NCBI GenBank assembly: GCA_934045075.1
Contig: OW203727.1
Coordinates: 14,919,501 to 14,983,500, forward strand
Length of the DNA stretch: 64,000 nt
Source of the DNA: Yponomeuta sedellus
Lineage: Eukaryota > Arthropoda > Insecta > Lepidoptera > Yponomeutidae
Direction: 5' to 3'
The notes beneath the pieces are model-generated. The model saw only the letters and a program-made list of their open reading frames with translations, did no database searches and was not told the origin of the DNA. The translations under genes and the position numbers were made by a program. Shown in pieces: positions 35,461-48,963 of the stretch (positions are counted from its first letter, which is position 1; each line of letters begins with the position of its first letter).

Positions 35461-35806
35461 TAATAACATATAAAATAGTTGCGAATTAGAGATAGATAGT
35501 TTTTAAAGTAAAACACAAAAGACAACGTTTTGACCTTGTCAAAAAAGTTGAACTTTAGTAGTTCTTACGAATCAAAATGTTTTCTTACTTTAACTTTCAC
35601 ACACGTATGAGGACTAACTATGACATCTCCATGTGAGATTACCTTTTTGCAACAGTGACGGAAGATGTGCAAATGACATGTCTGTTGCTTGGCAGTAACC
35701 TTTGATTTTGTTAATTCTTCAGCTCGTGCCAGAGCGTTAACAATCGATCGAAAATGCACAGTTTGATAAGATTTTAAATTATTTATAAAAATCCAATACT
35801 ACATAT
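35461..35806. other. No gene recognised
   Basis: AT-rich, nothing recognised. Confidence 0.4.
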
Positions 35807-35979
35807 AGGCCATGTCAGCGGCCTTATGGGAGTTGATAACTTCTGACTGTAAGGCCCGCCACTATCTTACAATCCTCTACCAACCCGGACTCGGTCCCCA
35901 TGGTGGAGTATGACCTAACCTTCCAGCGATGCAGGAAAAGACCCGTGCCCCAGCAATGGGGACATACAAGGATTGATAT
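35807..35979 (+). mobile_element. 5S-derived SINE (family B), 3' part
   Basis: Starts inside the body (GGCCATGTCAGCGGCCTTATGG) and runs through AACCTTCCAGCGATGCAGG and CCCCAGCAATGGGGACATAC. The 5S head is missing. Confidence 0.85.
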
Positions 35980-36782
35980 GGAAGTAGTACCAGTTCTTTA
36001 TATTCGATTAGTCAATGAGATGAATATCCGAATACACCAATAATTCAAAACACTAGTTCCAACGTATTAGCTTACTGTGATTTTCCTTCGATGCTTGTCT
36101 ACCGCAGATGCGAGCTAACACCTCCACAAAAAGTTTTTGTTTCATATTACGGGGTAGGTACGTACGTAACCTGGCTTCAAATAAATGTCTCTCTCTCTCT
36201 AACCCTATTAATATCATCGATAAGTATCTCGCATGTGTGCTGATCATACATAATCCTATTTGATAAATTGTATTTTGTTGCGGAGCGAATTTTCAGTGCC
36301 ATAAGTAAGTAGTTAAGTACGGACAGTCGACAGCATATCGATATTTGCATCCATGCACTCCATTCAGTTATGGTATACCTTGCAATAAAAATATGAAGGT
36401 TGATGTGGTGCCGACTATACAATGTTTTGGTCGCAAATCCCTCATGTTATAGGGATTTTGTTCATTAAATTGACGAGGCGTGCCGCGTGTCGTGTCAGCC
36501 TGCTATAATGACCGATACTACGGTACCTCAGCTACCCCAATGATAAATATAATGAAGTTGCTACCTACAAGATTCCTAAAAACACACCTCAAAGGCAGCT
36601 CAAATAGTTTGAAATGTCGTGCTTCCATAAGGAAGACTGAAAATTTTATAGGTAATCTAAATCATTAGGTACCTAAGTATATTTGATATACTTACACCGT
36701 TCAGGTATGCATTCATATACCTATGAAATTATCATTTTGTACGTTTGTATGTCTAATTCCTTCTCCAACGTATTATTTATTA
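35980..36782. other. No gene recognised
   Basis: No coding signal. A (CTCT)n run lies at 36187-36201. Confidence 0.4.
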
Positions 36783-36895
36783 TTAGTCCAGTCCAATTAA
36801 TGGTTGCCTGAAAGAGATCACTTACTTACTTTACTTTTAGGTTAAGAAATATCCGCGTAATTTCAACAATAAAGTGTTCTCTATCCATTATCTAT
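36783..36895 (+). mobile_element. LINE family K 3' end
   Basis: TCCAGTCCAATTAATGGTTG, CTGAAAGAGATCACTT, then TAAGAAATATCCGCGTAATT and CAATAAAGTGTTCTCTATCC. The tail is only a short, imperfect CTAT-like stretch, in contrast with the expanded arrays at 9794 and 44379. Confidence 0.7.
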
Positions 36896-36934
36896 ATTTA
36901 CCTACCGACTGCTTGGTCTTTAAGTTAATGCGAT

Positions 36935-37239
36935 AGTCTATATCAACCCTTGTATGTCCCCACTGCTAGGGCACGGGTCCCTTCCTGCATCGCAAGAAGG
37001 TTAGGCCATAATCCAAAACGTGGGCCAAGTCCGGGTTGGTGGAAGATTGTAAGGCAGTGGCGAGCCTTACTGTCAGATCATCGAGGCGCCAAGCCTTGCC
37101 AAGCACGGAAGCGCCCGGAACCAATCCACTAGCGGTAGTCACGGGATGGTCACCCATCCTGCACTTGACCGCGGTTGTTAATGCTTAACTCAAGTGATTG
37201 ATTCCGATCACTCGGTTCGACTAGGCCACGAGCGCGAAG
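36935..37239 (-). mobile_element. 5S-derived SINE (family B) with internal deletion
   Basis: Antisense copy with an intact head: complement of GGTCACCCATCC (C box), TTGACCGCGG (intermediate element), TGCTTAACTCAAGTGATTGA (A box) and CTCGGTTCGACTAGGCCACG. About 80 bp of the body, present in the 42134 copy, is missing. The 3' end is at low coordinates (CCACTGCTAGGGCACGGGTC). Confidence 0.85.
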
Positions 37240-40135
37240 ACTCCATAAGCCTCCAATAAAGCGGCCAAAACAATAAGTCACTGTCCTTACTACTACAATT
37301 CCGATATTGACCTCGATGGAAACATGTAGAGCGCTAGACCAATAACACGCAACCATTTAATATTGTCATCTTAACATAGCCTTACAAAGCGGCATGTGGG
37401 CTTAACTTAATATAGCTTCAAAGCCGTATAAGCTGCTCGCTTCCTGCCAAATGTCATATGCATCCAAACGAGTCAAATGGCGAATCGAGGCCAATGTTCA
37501 GACAAACTGTACACCCCGTTATTTTGTTTACAAGGAACCGTGCAACGGGATCGTCGTAGATATGTCCTGCATATTAATTGGTTTGTTAAATAACCGACTA
37601 TCAAATATATGAACAGCTAAGCAAGCAATATACTCGTAGGAAAACATTTTCACTGTCGAAAACGCTTGGTAAAGCCTTATTGAGTGTGGACTTTAAAATT
37701 CATTATGGCCAATTATTCAATCAGCAATTTAAATCGGCAGTTTGCTGTGGCACTCATTGAATTTCGCTTTGTTTATCGTCACTTCCGTCCTCCGCAACAC
37801 AGCGTCAAAGCCATCTACGCACCGGGATAAAAGCAGAAGTTATTTAATTTGCAGCGACAGTGATAATTCAGCTAATTCGGTAACACCTGCATGGATTGGG
37901 CGAATTAGCCGCCTGTTTATCGAACGTGAATTTTCGCGTTGTGCTGTCAATGCATTTGACACTGTGATCAGTAACCCCTACCCGTCCAACCAGCCGTGGC
38001 GATGCCCCGATTAGTTTATTACGGCGCGCAAAGACAGAACGTTGCACAAGCTAGTCTATAGGAGAATTTGATTGATAATATCCCAAACAGTCGATAGCCC
38101 GTAATTGCGGAATGATCTGTGAGAATTTGATTGCCTCGCGCCGGCTTCACTTTCACATCGGGTTCAGTTCCACGCACACGCTCGCTAGAATTTGATTTAC
38201 CACTTGAGATGAAAGTGAGAGGCCACGCTTTTTATTTACCCAATACATTCGAACACTTATCCAGCAAAGGCTTCGCTGGACCTTTTCTTTTTTATTTTTG
38301 CATTGGGACTTAATGGCTCTGAACAGACGGGTATTCCTGTGCAGCAGCTTGCTCGCAATCGAATCAAATCAGCATTCGATATTACCTGGAACAAGAGAAA
38401 AAGAACTAAGCACAGAGAAGTCGAGCGATAATGTTGCCAGATAGGAAACTAGCTGTTCACTAATGTTGTTATCGGTTCATGCCAGGTGAAACGATTGCCG
38501 GCGACCCAGTTCGAGTTTGCGCTAACAGTATCTAACTGCAATCTGCGCTGTACAGTGAACAGTTCACGATGCGTTGGCATGGCAGATATCGGCGGATGCA
38601 CTGGGGGTGATTTTGGAGCGCGCCGTGTCTCGGTAAACCGGCCTATATATCGGGTTGAACGTGACGGCAGGTTATCGTGCTCATTACATGCTACTTAGCT
38701 AATCAAGCTTGAAAACTAGCGGAGCACCGAGGCGGCGATCTTGCGTGAACGCCTCTCTCATCATCTCATCTAACGGAAATTGCATTTCAATTATCCAGTG
38801 CGAATTTTACGTTTTCATCACTAAACATTCCTGCGTGTTATGTGGCGGGTGGTGAGGAAGCATGAAAGGGAATTGCAAAGGCCATTGAAGAGTTGGAAAG
38901 CTATGTACGTGATATATTTACGGTTCAGTTGCGTGGCAAACGAGCTACGTTCACACAACATGCATACGTGATAGACTGGGCGAAGTGAATCGCGCGGTGC
39001 GGACGCTACACTGACCGACCGACGTCTACCGGTATCATTGTCAAAGTTACTCTTTGTCACTTGGCTGCTTTACAGTTACACACGCGCCTCGCTTCGCTCT
39101 CTATGCGGCGACAAACGCGCCTTCCATATTCATAAACTGTTTTATTTTCCAGCGAAAGAACCCTGCGATGAAATTTTGCTTTCTATCTTTACGGCCGATA
39201 AGTATGTCTTTAGTACCTAACGCAGAGAAAGCTATCCATTTTATCGTTACGTCTTAAACCTTTTCTATACGTATATGATGTGATGGATACTTCCTGACCT
39301 ATGGAAAAGATTGAGAGCTTTCTACGTACAGTGAATGGGGGGTACTAAAGGTCGCTCAGGTCCTATATTTAGTACACAGTAATTAACATCGAGAAAGCCA
39401 CCGGCGGACACTAAGTAGGTGTTTCCGGAGCTGAACAAGAACTAAAGCTTAGGATTTAAAGGATTTTGTCGGTCAGTGGGCCGTTGCAACTTACCAGTGG
39501 TGTTACGAACCGAACCAGTCCTTAGGCCACTCGAGTTAATGGTCTAAATTGATTGTAAGACTTGTGGATCTCTGTAAAGCGCCCTGCAACTGGAAATAAC
39601 TTTAGCGCTTCGTATTATGGACAATTATCTTGTCTATCTCAATGCGTGAAATATGTGTGGTGTCTAAGACTGGTGGATGGTAGACAGTAATTAATAGGAC
39701 TGGGTGAAATTAATTGCCAATTGATTGTTCGGATTGTCGTGAGAAGAGAAATTGTTTGGAAGTCGCTAAGTCACAGTTGGCACTCCATTCAGTATATGTT
39801 TTCTGGTATTAAAATATCATCGAAAAATGTCTACTTGTGTGCTACAATCTGACTATTTTGAGACGCCATTATCTTTGGAGGATGTGAGGAGTCTTCGATG
39901 CAAAATAACAAAGTAGGAAGCAGTCTCTTTGGAAGCAGCTTTGTGCCCTGCAGCGGGATGCGTAGGTTAACGACCAAGGAACCTTCTATATAGTAAATTA
40001 TCCGGCCCCGTCCAATTTACCATTATTGGTTAAAATTTCTTTACCATTTAACTTTTGGTTTTCTCAACTTGTAAGTATTTGGAGTAGGTGCTATCCTATT
40101 TGTACTGACTTACACCACGGACTAAATCAATAACT
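37240..40135. other. Longest stretch without recognised repeats; GC-rich, no confirmed exon
   Basis: 37440-39420 is comparatively GC-rich with many CpGs. On the minus strand there is an arthropod-type initiator GGTCGGTCAGTGTAGCG (complement of about 39008-39024). This would suit a promoter or 5' UTR exon of the gene whose signal-peptide exon lies at 22520-22604, but no splice donor links them convincingly. Short frames here lack motifs. Confidence 0.3.
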
Positions 40136-40138
40136 CTT

Positions 40139-40235
40139 TTTTAGGGTTCCGCACCAGATGAGCGAAAATGTTACTGTCACATTACGTCACGTTTGCCTAT
40201 GACCGTCTAACGTCTGTCTGTCTGTCAAAAGTAAA
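40139..40235. repeat. GGTTCCG dispersed repeat fragment
   Basis: TTTAGGGTTCCGCACC...CGTCTGTCTGTCTGTC, related to the element at 1697-1775. Confidence 0.5.
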
Positions 40236-40399
40236 AAAAAATGTTTAACCTAAAAATCCGATTCTTGTAGTTAAACTAATCTAATCGTGTAGACCCGTTT
40301 AATATACTCGTGTAACTCTGCATAAGCATTGCGAATCATATGATCATAAGAAATATGATTCTCATACGGTCCCCATTTGGTGTTATAAAATAAAATAAA

Positions 40400-40517
40400 G
40401 TCACAAACAAGTAAACATCCAAGACTTGTTGTTCTTTTTTTTGCCCAGCCGGGGTTCAAACCTGGACCCCTCGCATAGTAAGCAGATGCGTTACCGTTGC
40501 GCCACTGAGGTCATCGG
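40400..40517 (-). mobile_element. tRNA-derived SINE, family C
   Basis: The minus strand reads GACCTCAGTGGCGCAACGGTAACG (A box), CCAGGTTTGAACCCCGGCTGG (B box), a T/A run, and TTGGATGTTTACTTGTTTGTG. It matches 4920-5060. Confidence 0.75.
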
Positions 40518-41138
40518 TAATAAAAACGAGTTTGTCGGTAATAAAAACGTTAATACATGTCATACTTGGTGTGATTATAGTGCAGTCCCGGCCAAGCGTA
40601 AGGGACCGCTAAGGGGACACAAAGAAAATACGTTATTGCTAATGAAATTTAAATATGTAATATTATATTTACGGAACCTTGGTGCCCAAGTTCGACTTAC
40701 ACTTTTTTTTTACTTAATTAAAACTTCCGAAAGAACTGCACATTTTAAACAGTTATACGGCTTTCTTTACACTGCCAACTTTCAGAGTTTTTTTCTATGT
40801 TCAGAGCTCGCACGCGCAATGACGTAACAAAGACAAATATTAGCTTCCCTAGCCCTCTTGTTACGAGGAGACAAACTCTTTACTGCGACCCTTTGCGGCC
40901 CCGGGAGTTTGACCAGAAGTTAGAACTGGCCAGTTTTCAAGGAAACTATTGGGCATTTCCCTCGAAACTTGTCGCTGTCACTTGGGGAAGAGGGTGCGCT
41001 GAAGTAAGGTGGCGACAAAGTTGACCGGCCGCATGTAGGATAGAACGACACAGGACGAGCACATTAGGATAGAACAGAAATGAATAAGAATCATTCGTAA
41101 ATGAAATAAATTAATAATAATAATAATATTGGCCTTTT
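40518..41138. other. No gene recognised
   Basis: The frames at 40426-40827 and 40797-41024 overlap repeats and carry no motif. Confidence 0.4.
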
Positions 41139-41272
41139 GCATCTACTTAATGAGATGATTTTTACAGCGTCCAGTGGCATCTTCACTCACACTAGATGGG
41201 TGAAGGGACCACTCCGACGCTGTAGTGCCTGGGACATGGTTTTATAGATGGTGTAGGCTTGCCCAGCACCTA
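41139..41272. repeat. Family E repeat (about 130 bp)
   Basis: GGCCTTTTGCATCTACTTAA, CAGCGTCCAGTGGCATCTTC, GATGGGTGAAGGGACCACTC, CATGGTTTTATAGATGGTGT. The same sequence occurs inverted at 49851-49985. Here it abuts a family D SINE; there it abuts a family B SINE. Confidence 0.75.
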
Positions 41273-41525
41273 TACCATCCTGACAGCTTAACCGGCCTAG
41301 CCCACAGGAAAGACTAGTCAATACGTGCGGAGCCAATCAAGCCGCGGGTTTCCTCACAATGTTTTCCTTCACCGTTAGCGTGTGGTATTGCGACTACAAA
41401 TTCGCAAATGTACGTAACTTTGAAATTAAACAAAGTCATTGGTACATGCCCGCACTCGGGATCGAACCTGGGGCTCTCGCTTGCGAGTCCATGGTTCTAC
41501 CTACTGAGCTACCACAGCTGTTAAT
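41273..41525 (-). mobile_element. tRNA-derived SINE, family D
   Basis: Antisense copy ending in the head: complement of GTACATGCCCGCACTCGGGA, TCGAACCTGGGGCTCTCGCT and CTACTGAGCTACCACAGCTG. The middle (TTTCCTCACAATGTTTTCCT, GTGTGGTATTGCGACTAC) matches the 5605 and 53425 copies and serves as the empty-site reference for the nested insertion at 53598. Confidence 0.75.
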
Positions 41526-41814
41526 ACTAATGAAATAATTGAATTCCACACACAAGCACTGTATAAGTACAAAGATACTTAAAACTAATTTTTATTTTTT
41601 TATTTTCTACTGTAGGTAACCGTTCAGCCTCGGTTAAAAAAACTAAAACTTAATATTTCAACTAACCCCTCAACCGAAAAATGGTTTGTCGACATCCACA
41701 ATATTATTTAACGAACTATCCAACGATATCCCACCCCATAGAACATACGAGAAAAAGAAACTTGTACTCGGACTTTAATGTAAGGCACCATTTTATATTT
41801 TTTTAAGATTTTAC

Positions 41815-41965
41815 TATCGATACACAGAGAACACTTTATTGCACAACCAGAAAAAAGAATACCACCATGATTTCTGAAATCTAAGTAATGTCTCATAATA
41901 CAATTGTCGGTATTATCGCTTAGAGCGATCTCTTCCAGACGACCTTTGGATGGAGTGGATTGCAT
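41815..41965 (-). mobile_element. LINE family K 3' end
   Basis: The minus strand reads GGTCGTCTGGAAGAGATCGC, TCTAAGCGATAATACCGAC..., TTTTTTCTGGTTGTGCAATA, AAGTGTTCTCTGTG. No long tail. Confidence 0.75.
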
Positions 41966-42099
41966 GAAGAATGTAGTCGGTAGGTGCATGTGCATGTGTA
42001 ATGAATATTATATTGTTTTGTGAGCGTATATCTATACCAAATTTCATCTGTCTACTGCTCAGCTGTTAGCAGAGCTGAGCCGCTGACCAATAGACAGAC

Positions 42100-42560
42100 A
42101 GATGGACGGACATGCCGAAACTATAAGGGTTCCATACGATACGTTAGCAACCCTGGAATGAGCCCACTACTGGGGCACGGGTCTCTTCATGCATCACAGC
42201 AAGGTTAGGCCATACTCCACCACTAGGGCCAAGTCCGGGTTGGTGGACGATTATAAGACAGTGGCGGGCCTTACTGTCAGAAGTTATCAAGCCGCCCATA
42301 GCACCTCTGACATTGCTTAACGACTGCCATTACATGACAGCCGGCACCAACGGCTTAACGTGCCTTGCGAAGCACAGAAGCGCTCGGAATATCTCCTACC
42401 GCTACCGCCACTAGCGGTAGTTATGGGGCGGTCATCCATCCTGCACCTGACCGCGCCTGTTGTTGCTTAACTCAAGTGATTGATCCCAATCACTCGGTTC
42501 GACTAGGCCACGAGCACTTTCTAAGGGTTCCTTATTGACTATGTAACCCTAAAAATAAAA
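42100..42560. repeat. GGTTCC dispersed repeat, split by a SINE
   Basis: The sequence CCGAAACTATAAGGGTTCC (to 42133) resumes at 42522 as TAAGGGTTCCTTATTGACTA then TGTAACCCTAAAAA. The interruption is the full-length 5S-derived SINE, whose 10-bp target duplication is TAAGGGTTCC. Confidence 0.7.
42134..42521 (-). mobile_element. Full-length 5S-rRNA-derived SINE (family B), 388 bp
   Basis: Flanked by a 10-bp target duplication, TAAGGGTTCC (42124-42133 and 42522-42531), which fixes its ends. Reading from 42521 on the minus strand, GTTAAGCAAC is at element positions 51-60, GGCGCGGTCAG at 65-75 and GGATGG.TGACCGCC at 81-95. In 5S rRNA the A box, intermediate element and C box of the internal promoter have these sequences and positions. 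The family-specific body follows (GCAAGGCACGTTAAGCC, then GGCAGTCGTTAAGC, then CCAACCCGGACTTGG, then GAGACCCGTGCCCCAG). It is therefore a pol III SINE of the 5S-headed (SINE3) class, presumably mobilised by a LINE in trans. Other copies: 12526, 19749, 20432, 35807, 36935, 49449, 50438, 51712. Confidence 0.9.
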
Positions 42561-43633
42561 GTTACTATAGGGTTAACTTGGAAATCGTGGAAAATCACTT
42601 GTCAAGTGTCACGATCTTGACACACATTTTCGCATATGATCTATGCACATGCACGTTCGTTGCTTACACGCAGCACTGCCCTCACTCAATGCTGGTAATA
42701 TGAGACTGTTTTTAGCGAGGCCATCGTAAAAAATAGGAACTTTACTTCCAGCGTTAACGGTCCATGTAAGAATTGGCTCAGTAGCGTAATACTTACTTTT
42801 TTTTTGTATGGTGTCTCTGTCGAAGAAAAATCTTCATTCTATTTATGAAATAAATAGGTAGTCATGAAATCCCCCAAATGGAAACATTTTTACTAAAGCT
42901 AAAGTTCACAATATATGCTGTGTTGTGAACTTTAGAATAAGTATATAATTATTGGTCTTTTGTACAGCTCTTATGTTTGGCTTTCCGCTTTTATTAGCTT
43001 TAATGTACGTATCTATTTTTTGTCCTATTTGTTGTACTTTGCTATCAGCACTAATAATAAGCTCGCTGTTGATACATTTAAGTTATAAAAATAAATAAAC
43101 CAGGCAAAAACTATAGCAAAAAAATTACAGCCATTTTATAAATATATATTTATGCCATAGGTAGTAACTTTCAATGGGATTTCTACAAAATCCTTTATGG
43201 ATGTTTTTTTTAAGTAGGACAGGTCACGCCTTGACCCCAGTCACGTCTGACGGTAAGCGAATACGGGTTCTACGTTGTATTTTATATTTCGCTTATGTGA
43301 TAAGAAAATCAATTCACGATTTATTTCTCTGTACCAACAAGAACGACCGGACAGTCCGGGTCCAATTGACATACGAGTATGTGTAGCTTGCTTCAAGCAA
43401 CCCATGTACTTGTAAAAGGGAAAAATGCCGTTAGAAAACTAGGAAGTCCGCGGTGAACCCGTCACTCGAGTAAAAGCCGTAATTTGTTGTATAATACGCC
43501 TTTATCATGGGCAATTGAGTAACTTGTTGGTAAAGTATAAGCTATAGTTGGTAAAATATAAATGTACTAAACCGCCGAGTTCCTTTTGACGCATTTTCTT
43601 TTAGTTACGCATACACTTTTAATACTACGCAAA
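42561..43633. other. No gene recognised
   Basis: AT-rich. A GTTCACAATATATGCTGTGTTGTGAAC-type small inverted repeat lies near 42903-42932. No exon seen. Confidence 0.45.
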
Positions 43634-43810
43634 TGGGGGGGGGGCTGCAGTACAATGACACCAAACTGCGATCCCCAACCCGCATGCTCAGCGTGGGGAT
43701 TATGGGCATTACCCCCCAATGATGGCACAACCTTGCGCTATGGCACTCATTAGGGGAGGGCTATGCCCAGCAGTGGACTAATATAGCCTGAAGAAGGAGA
43801 AGAAGAAGAC
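43634..43810 (+). mobile_element. Family A retroposon with GAAGAA tail
   Basis: GGGGGGGGGGCTGCAGTACAAT through TTAGGGGAGGGCTATGCCCA, GCAGTGGACTAATATAGCCT, then a (GAA/GAAGGA) tail. Confidence 0.75.
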
Positions 43811-43959
43811 TTTTAATAAAAAAAAAATCATCTGACAGATAAATTTATACTATACATACAAATATTTTTCTATAGTCAATCAGTAACTCTTTAGATATTG
43901 TCAAACCAAGCCTGTGAGTTATAGAGCTAGTCACCTGTACTGTTATCTCAGGCACATAA

Positions 43960-44075
43960 ATCAAGTGCATAGAGGATGCTTTAGCGAAGGGCAAAATAAA
44001 AAGGAGCCGAAAGCGGCGTACGCGCATGCAGTGACTAATCAATGTTGATGAAGCGAAATGATGAGAAAGAGCAAA
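43960..44075 (+). pseudogene. LINE reverse transcriptase C-terminal fragment
   Basis: The frame reads EDALAKGKIKRSRKRRTRMQ, a stop, then INVDEAK. This is the same C-terminal segment as 4226-4417, with one internal stop and a deletion before the end. Confidence 0.5.
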
Positions 44076-44099
44076 GATATAGGTGTTAGTTTATGTATG

Positions 44100-44150
44100 T
44101 AATTACAAATTAAAATGACATTTCTGGTTGTGCTATAAAGCGTTCTCTAT
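44100..44150 (+). mobile_element. LINE family K 3' end fragment
   Basis: TTTCTGGTTGTGCTATAAAG and CGTTCTCTATC. A short terminal piece only. Confidence 0.5.
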
Positions 44151-44317
44151 CTTTCATCCGCGAATATTATTTCGGCTTAGATTTTCCACCTATCAGTGGT
44201 GGATGGTGACTTGTACGTAGTAAAGAGTTTACTGTAGTTCAAGTAATTAGAGGAAGTTTTCTGCGGAATAAATCCTAGTTCCAAGTACAATTTAATTAAA
44301 GCCGAAGAAAAGTCGCT

Positions 44318-46314
<1,997 letters not shown>

Positions 46315-47284
46315 AAAGACGATGAGCGATATTACGAACTGAGCTTTAAGAGCACACTTTTTATACACTTCGCAATAAAGACGCCTATAAACCCTTGGTA
46401 CCTACCTACGCTCAATGTCAAGTCACGACGGAAAAAAGTAAAAGTAAGGAGTATTCAAAATGGCTGGACACGAAATGAAATGAAAGTTGAAGACAATAAA
46501 AGCCCATATCGTGTATGCTTCGTGTTTGAGACTGGAGGTAGCAAGTTCTGCTTAGATTTACATGAAACACAATATGACTTACTTCGTGGCTATCTTTCAA
46601 CATAAATCTGCCTTTAAAGCATGACCAAAATAATACTGGTCGAAATCGTGAAATTTTACTTGTTTTGTTACGCAATGTTATGTGGTTACGATGCAAATAA
46701 TGGCGCAAACTCTGATAAACGAACTCATAAAGAAATCATCGTAGGCACCCCATCTTCCTGTCGCATTTCCTTTCCCCACCATATTGAGACATTTATGGCG
46801 AACACAGGCTATATAAAGACAAGCCTTTCCATACGTAGCAGGTGGCAAGTAGCAAAATAATAATTATTGGAAGCACCACTTTCCGTCCAATGAACCTCTA
46901 CCGTTATACGGTTTACGCATTCGCCGCCGGCTAGCGATGGCACCAATAACAATTGGCCTATTGGCCAAGCTATTGGCCGAGCTATTGGCCAATGGAGCGT
47001 CAGTGGAAATACATGTAGCTCTCTGCTTGCAGGCTCAGATCATCAGCCGGTTTTCGTTTGTCAAATGCTAAGGCTAAATTAAGCTCTAATCAAACAGAAA
47101 TCCGATGTCCAACTAATTTTTCAACGTATGGAATTAACATTATGTTTATTGAATGTCAGGTATGATGTTGGTTGGCAGCCACCTACAGGTCGAGTTTATA
47201 GTTGAGAAAAGAAAAGTTCGTAGGAAATTACATAGTTATATAGCTGACCCCCCAATCATGGTTTTGCTTTATTAATTAGCCTTA
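46315..47284. other. No gene recognised; cluster of ATTGG motifs
   Basis: 46951-46995 repeats CTATTGGCC with CCAAT/ATTGG cores on both strands. Otherwise unassigned. Confidence 0.4.
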
Positions 47285-47398
47285 GTTCAACCAAATATAC
47301 AAAAAAATATTCATAAAAACCGGTGAAGCCGTTTCGGAGGAGTACTATAACGTCCATGTTCGTGTAACGAGATTTTTACATATTAGATTTAGTTTAAG
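47285..47398 (+). mobile_element. Probable LINE 3' UTR end
   Basis: ATATTCATAAAAACCGGTGA, AGCCGTTTCGGAGGAGTACT, ataacG...CGTGTAACGAGATTTTTACA, TATTAGATTTAG. I recognise the 'AAAATCGGT..AGCCGTTT...ATTTATATATTAG' 3' end of a widespread arthropod non-LTR family; the class is from memory. Confidence 0.5.
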
Positions 47399-48435
47399 CA
47401 CTATAACGCCAAGGTCTGTGACGATTGAATATTCTGAAATACGGAGACTACAATTCAGACACTTAAAAATGGCGGTAAAATAAGAGACAATCCCGGCGTA
47501 AATATTTTATTACCCTACTCCCAGCAGTGTAGTCTTCAGAGTTTTCCCAGATAGGAAAATGCAGTCATTCAGCGCAAGCCAAGTGCATGAGATAGCGGGG
47601 CATTATCCGCAGCGCGCCTGCCCACAAAACCTTCAGTAAAAGCTGGATAATAGAAACCTGCATGCCACATTATTATTCTAACGTCAGCCGTGAATGCATC
47701 TGCCCGCCCCTTGACGCTTTCTTGTTGATTTTTTATTACGAGATGGTTCTTAGTTACGGTCTGTGTGGCGGTTGATATGTTGTATGTAAATCTTAGCTCT
47801 AGCAAACGATTACGTGCATTAATTGTGGTCACAGAGCTGTTGTTGCTCTTATTAATAGTTGGCTGAACACGTAAGGAAGTAGAGAAGATTTGGCACTACT
47901 CATTTCAAATATGTATGAAAGAATTATTCATGTACTTATTTCAAGATTTTAAAGTAATTCTATTACATCAGCAAATATAGTAAATGAGAATTACTCTCTG
48001 TTTTATTTTTATGAATAGTTTAAAATAATTTAATAGGGAAAGTATTTTAATGCTCAACTATTTTAAACTTCTTTTAAATTGTAAAAATACCAAACTCGAA
48101 GAATAAAGCATTATTTTTGCCACTCAGCGAGATTTTAGCTCTACGAATTATCCGACTTCAAATTTTAGCACTCGGCGTGTTCCAATTAACAACAAAAGTC
48201 ATGTAACAGTTTCTGAAACAGCCTCCTTGACGGTAAAAGTGAAAATGAGCCTGCCCCGGACTGAATGGAGCAAATGGACGTTTGTATTGCCCGTGTGGTT
48301 AACGCGCATAGCGCCTACATTCTATTACTTACTTGTTACGTGACAACTGCCGTGGTGCAACGGAATAAGGTCTTGTCTTCCTTGATACCGATATTATTAG
48401 AAGTGTGTGTAAATTTTTCAAAATTTCCTTCAGCA
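47399..48435. other. No gene recognised
   Basis: AT-rich. The frame at 47569-47832 (minus) has no motif. Confidence 0.4.
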
Positions 48436-48560
48436 ACTTTCCATCGTACGGTTGTCTGGAAGAAATTGCTAGGCCGCCAATTGTACTATATACATTTTTA
48501 ATTATTTTCTACTTGTTGTTTTTTCCACTCTACAAAATATTCTTGTCTTATCTTTTTATT
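48436..48560 (+). mobile_element. LINE family K 3' end, diverged
   Basis: GGTTGTCTGGAAGAAATTGC, TAGGCCGCCAATTGTACTAT, then T-rich sequence. No tail array. Confidence 0.55.
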
Positions 48561-48651
48561 AAATTCAAATCTTTGGACATAAAGAAAGTATGACATAGAA
48601 CAGTATTTATTAATGGTTTGTAATTATCATACACAGTTCTTAAAAAAGCCT

Positions 48652-48963
48652 CCGCATATTTAGCCAGGCTGGTCACATTGTACTTAATTTTAAATAACGA
48701 GAACTGCCATAAAATGTCAAAATAAGACAATGTACTGGAAAGTCGCGACTTTTGACATTTGAAACGCGCGACTAGCGTCCGCGTATTTAGCCAGGCTGGT
48801 CACATTGTACTTAATTTTAAATAACGGGAACTGCCATAAAATGTCAAAATAAGAAAATGTACTGGAAAGTCGCGACTTTTGACATTTGAAACGCGCGACT
48901 AGCGTCCGCGTATTTAGCCAGGCTGGTCACATTGTACTTAATTTTAAATAACGGGAACTGCCA
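48652..48963. repeat. 127-bp tandem repeat, about 2.5 units
   Basis: Units start at 48652, 48779 and 48906 (CCGC.TATTTAGCCAGGCTGG). The third is cut after GGGAACTGCCA. Each full unit contains the perfect palindrome AAAGTCGCGACTTT followed by TGACATTTG. A single inverted diverged copy of the core is at 830-905. Confidence 0.95.

Noticed and set aside
42427..42471. Functional 5S rRNA gene
   Set aside because: Only the internal promoter region matches 5S. The 3' half and the terminal stem are replaced by the SINE body.
48652..48963. CRISPR-like array
   Set aside because: Units are contiguous without unique spacers, and the context is a eukaryotic genome.
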